Of a stretch of DNA of 64,000 nt, positions 63,581 through 64,000 are shown piece after piece. The stretch's first letter is position 1. The number at the start of each line of letters is the position of its first letter. Both the position numbers and the translations under genes were made by a program. This DNA is from Sycobia sp. Sy_11 (lineage: Eukaryota > Arthropoda > Insecta > Hymenoptera > Epichrysomallidae), in assembly GCA_018907035.1 (NCBI GenBank), contig JACCIC010000021.1, forward strand, positions 3,502,001 to 3,566,000, given 5' to 3'. The notes beneath the pieces are model-generated. The model was not told where the DNA came from and did not search any database. It saw only the letters and a list, made by a program, of their open reading frames with translations.

Positions 63581-64000
63581 ATATGCAGCCGCCTTGGTCT
63601 ATTACGGCCAGTGGTCGGGGACGGTCGAGGATGAGAGACAGCCGAAGATTCGTTTAATTTTTCTATTGGGCGGCGATCCGCGCGAGGGGCGGCGGCCTCC
63701 TCCGCGAAATTCATCGCCTTGCGAATTCCCTGCAGGACCGTAGGAGCCGTCGGGAAATGACACTTGTGAAGCGGTGGCGCGCGATAGATGGCCCTCGAGG
63801 AGGTGCGTGAAGTCGCTATTGTGCCGCGTACACGGTTAACGGAGCACAATGTGTGCCGCTCGGTCCGGGCTGCCTCGGACATCGGGCATATTTCAATAGC
63901 TGTCTTGTTTAATTTCGTTTTTCTTTTTTTTACGACGTACGATATATAATGGGGATTTTTTTTGTTTTTTTTTTTCTTTTTTCACCAATCGAGCTCGACA

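Larger units (their letters stand above)
57238..64000. other. Gene-free right end of window
   Basis: AT-rich and GC-rich patches alternate. A-runs occur at about 58160-58175, 59501-59515, 60186-60200 and 63208-63227. GC-rich parts at 58.95-59.45, 62.15-62.65 and 63.25-63.9 kb were checked by eye for an Optix C-terminal exon without success. Confidence 0.5.

Overview
This is a eukaryotic, almost certainly insect, genomic window. It holds one gene that can be recognised with confidence: the first coding exon of Optix, the SIX3/SIX6-class homeobox gene, on the + strand at 15396-16048. The exon carries the SIX domain and the complete homeodomain and ends at a splice donor just after the homeodomain. 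The residues [10 protein letters not shown] in the SIX domain match arthropod Optix rather than vertebrate SIX3/6. The GC- and CpG-rich promoter, AT-rich flanks, very many clean TA, GA/TC and CA microsatellites, and lack of recognisable autonomous transposons suggest a hymenopteran, possibly an ant. That assignment is inference.

Layout. Positions 1-13.9 kb are gene-poor upstream DNA with microsatellites, a candidate 425-bp TA-flanked inverted-repeat element (13050-13474) and one well-formed splice acceptor with a possible short terminal exon (10804-10920). Positions 13.9-15.4 kb form a CpG-dense, GA/TC-tract-rich block that is the natural place for the Optix promoter and 5' leader, with a TATA-like box at 14914 and short upstream ORFs just before the start codon. 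Positions 15396-16048 are Optix exon 1. From 16049 to the window end no exon matching the Optix C-terminal tail was found, so the simplest reading is one intron of at least 48 kb, or that intron followed by unidentified DNA.

Within the presumed intron the most interesting signal is at 43947-43981. A CTAAT branch-point match, a 14-nt pyrimidine run and CAG are joined directly to GTGAGT. This is the textbook form of a zero-nucleotide-exon recursive splice site, a device known from long introns of insect developmental genes, and it lies about 28 kb into the putative intron. Other structures include a second inverted-repeat element (21102-21313), an AT palindrome bracketed by 12-bp direct repeats (20925-21049), a 74-nt perfect palindrome (55776-55849), an 85-bp-period duplication (4376-4501) and about 70 microsatellite arrays, by rough hand count near 5% of the window.

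Most of the longer open frames are microsatellite translations (IYIYIY, SLSLSL, REREREI-type) or antisense/out-of-frame shadows of the CpG-rich block and the Optix exon. No tRNA, rRNA, CRISPR, reverse transcriptase, transposase or integrase was recognised. All calls were made by eye, without database searches.
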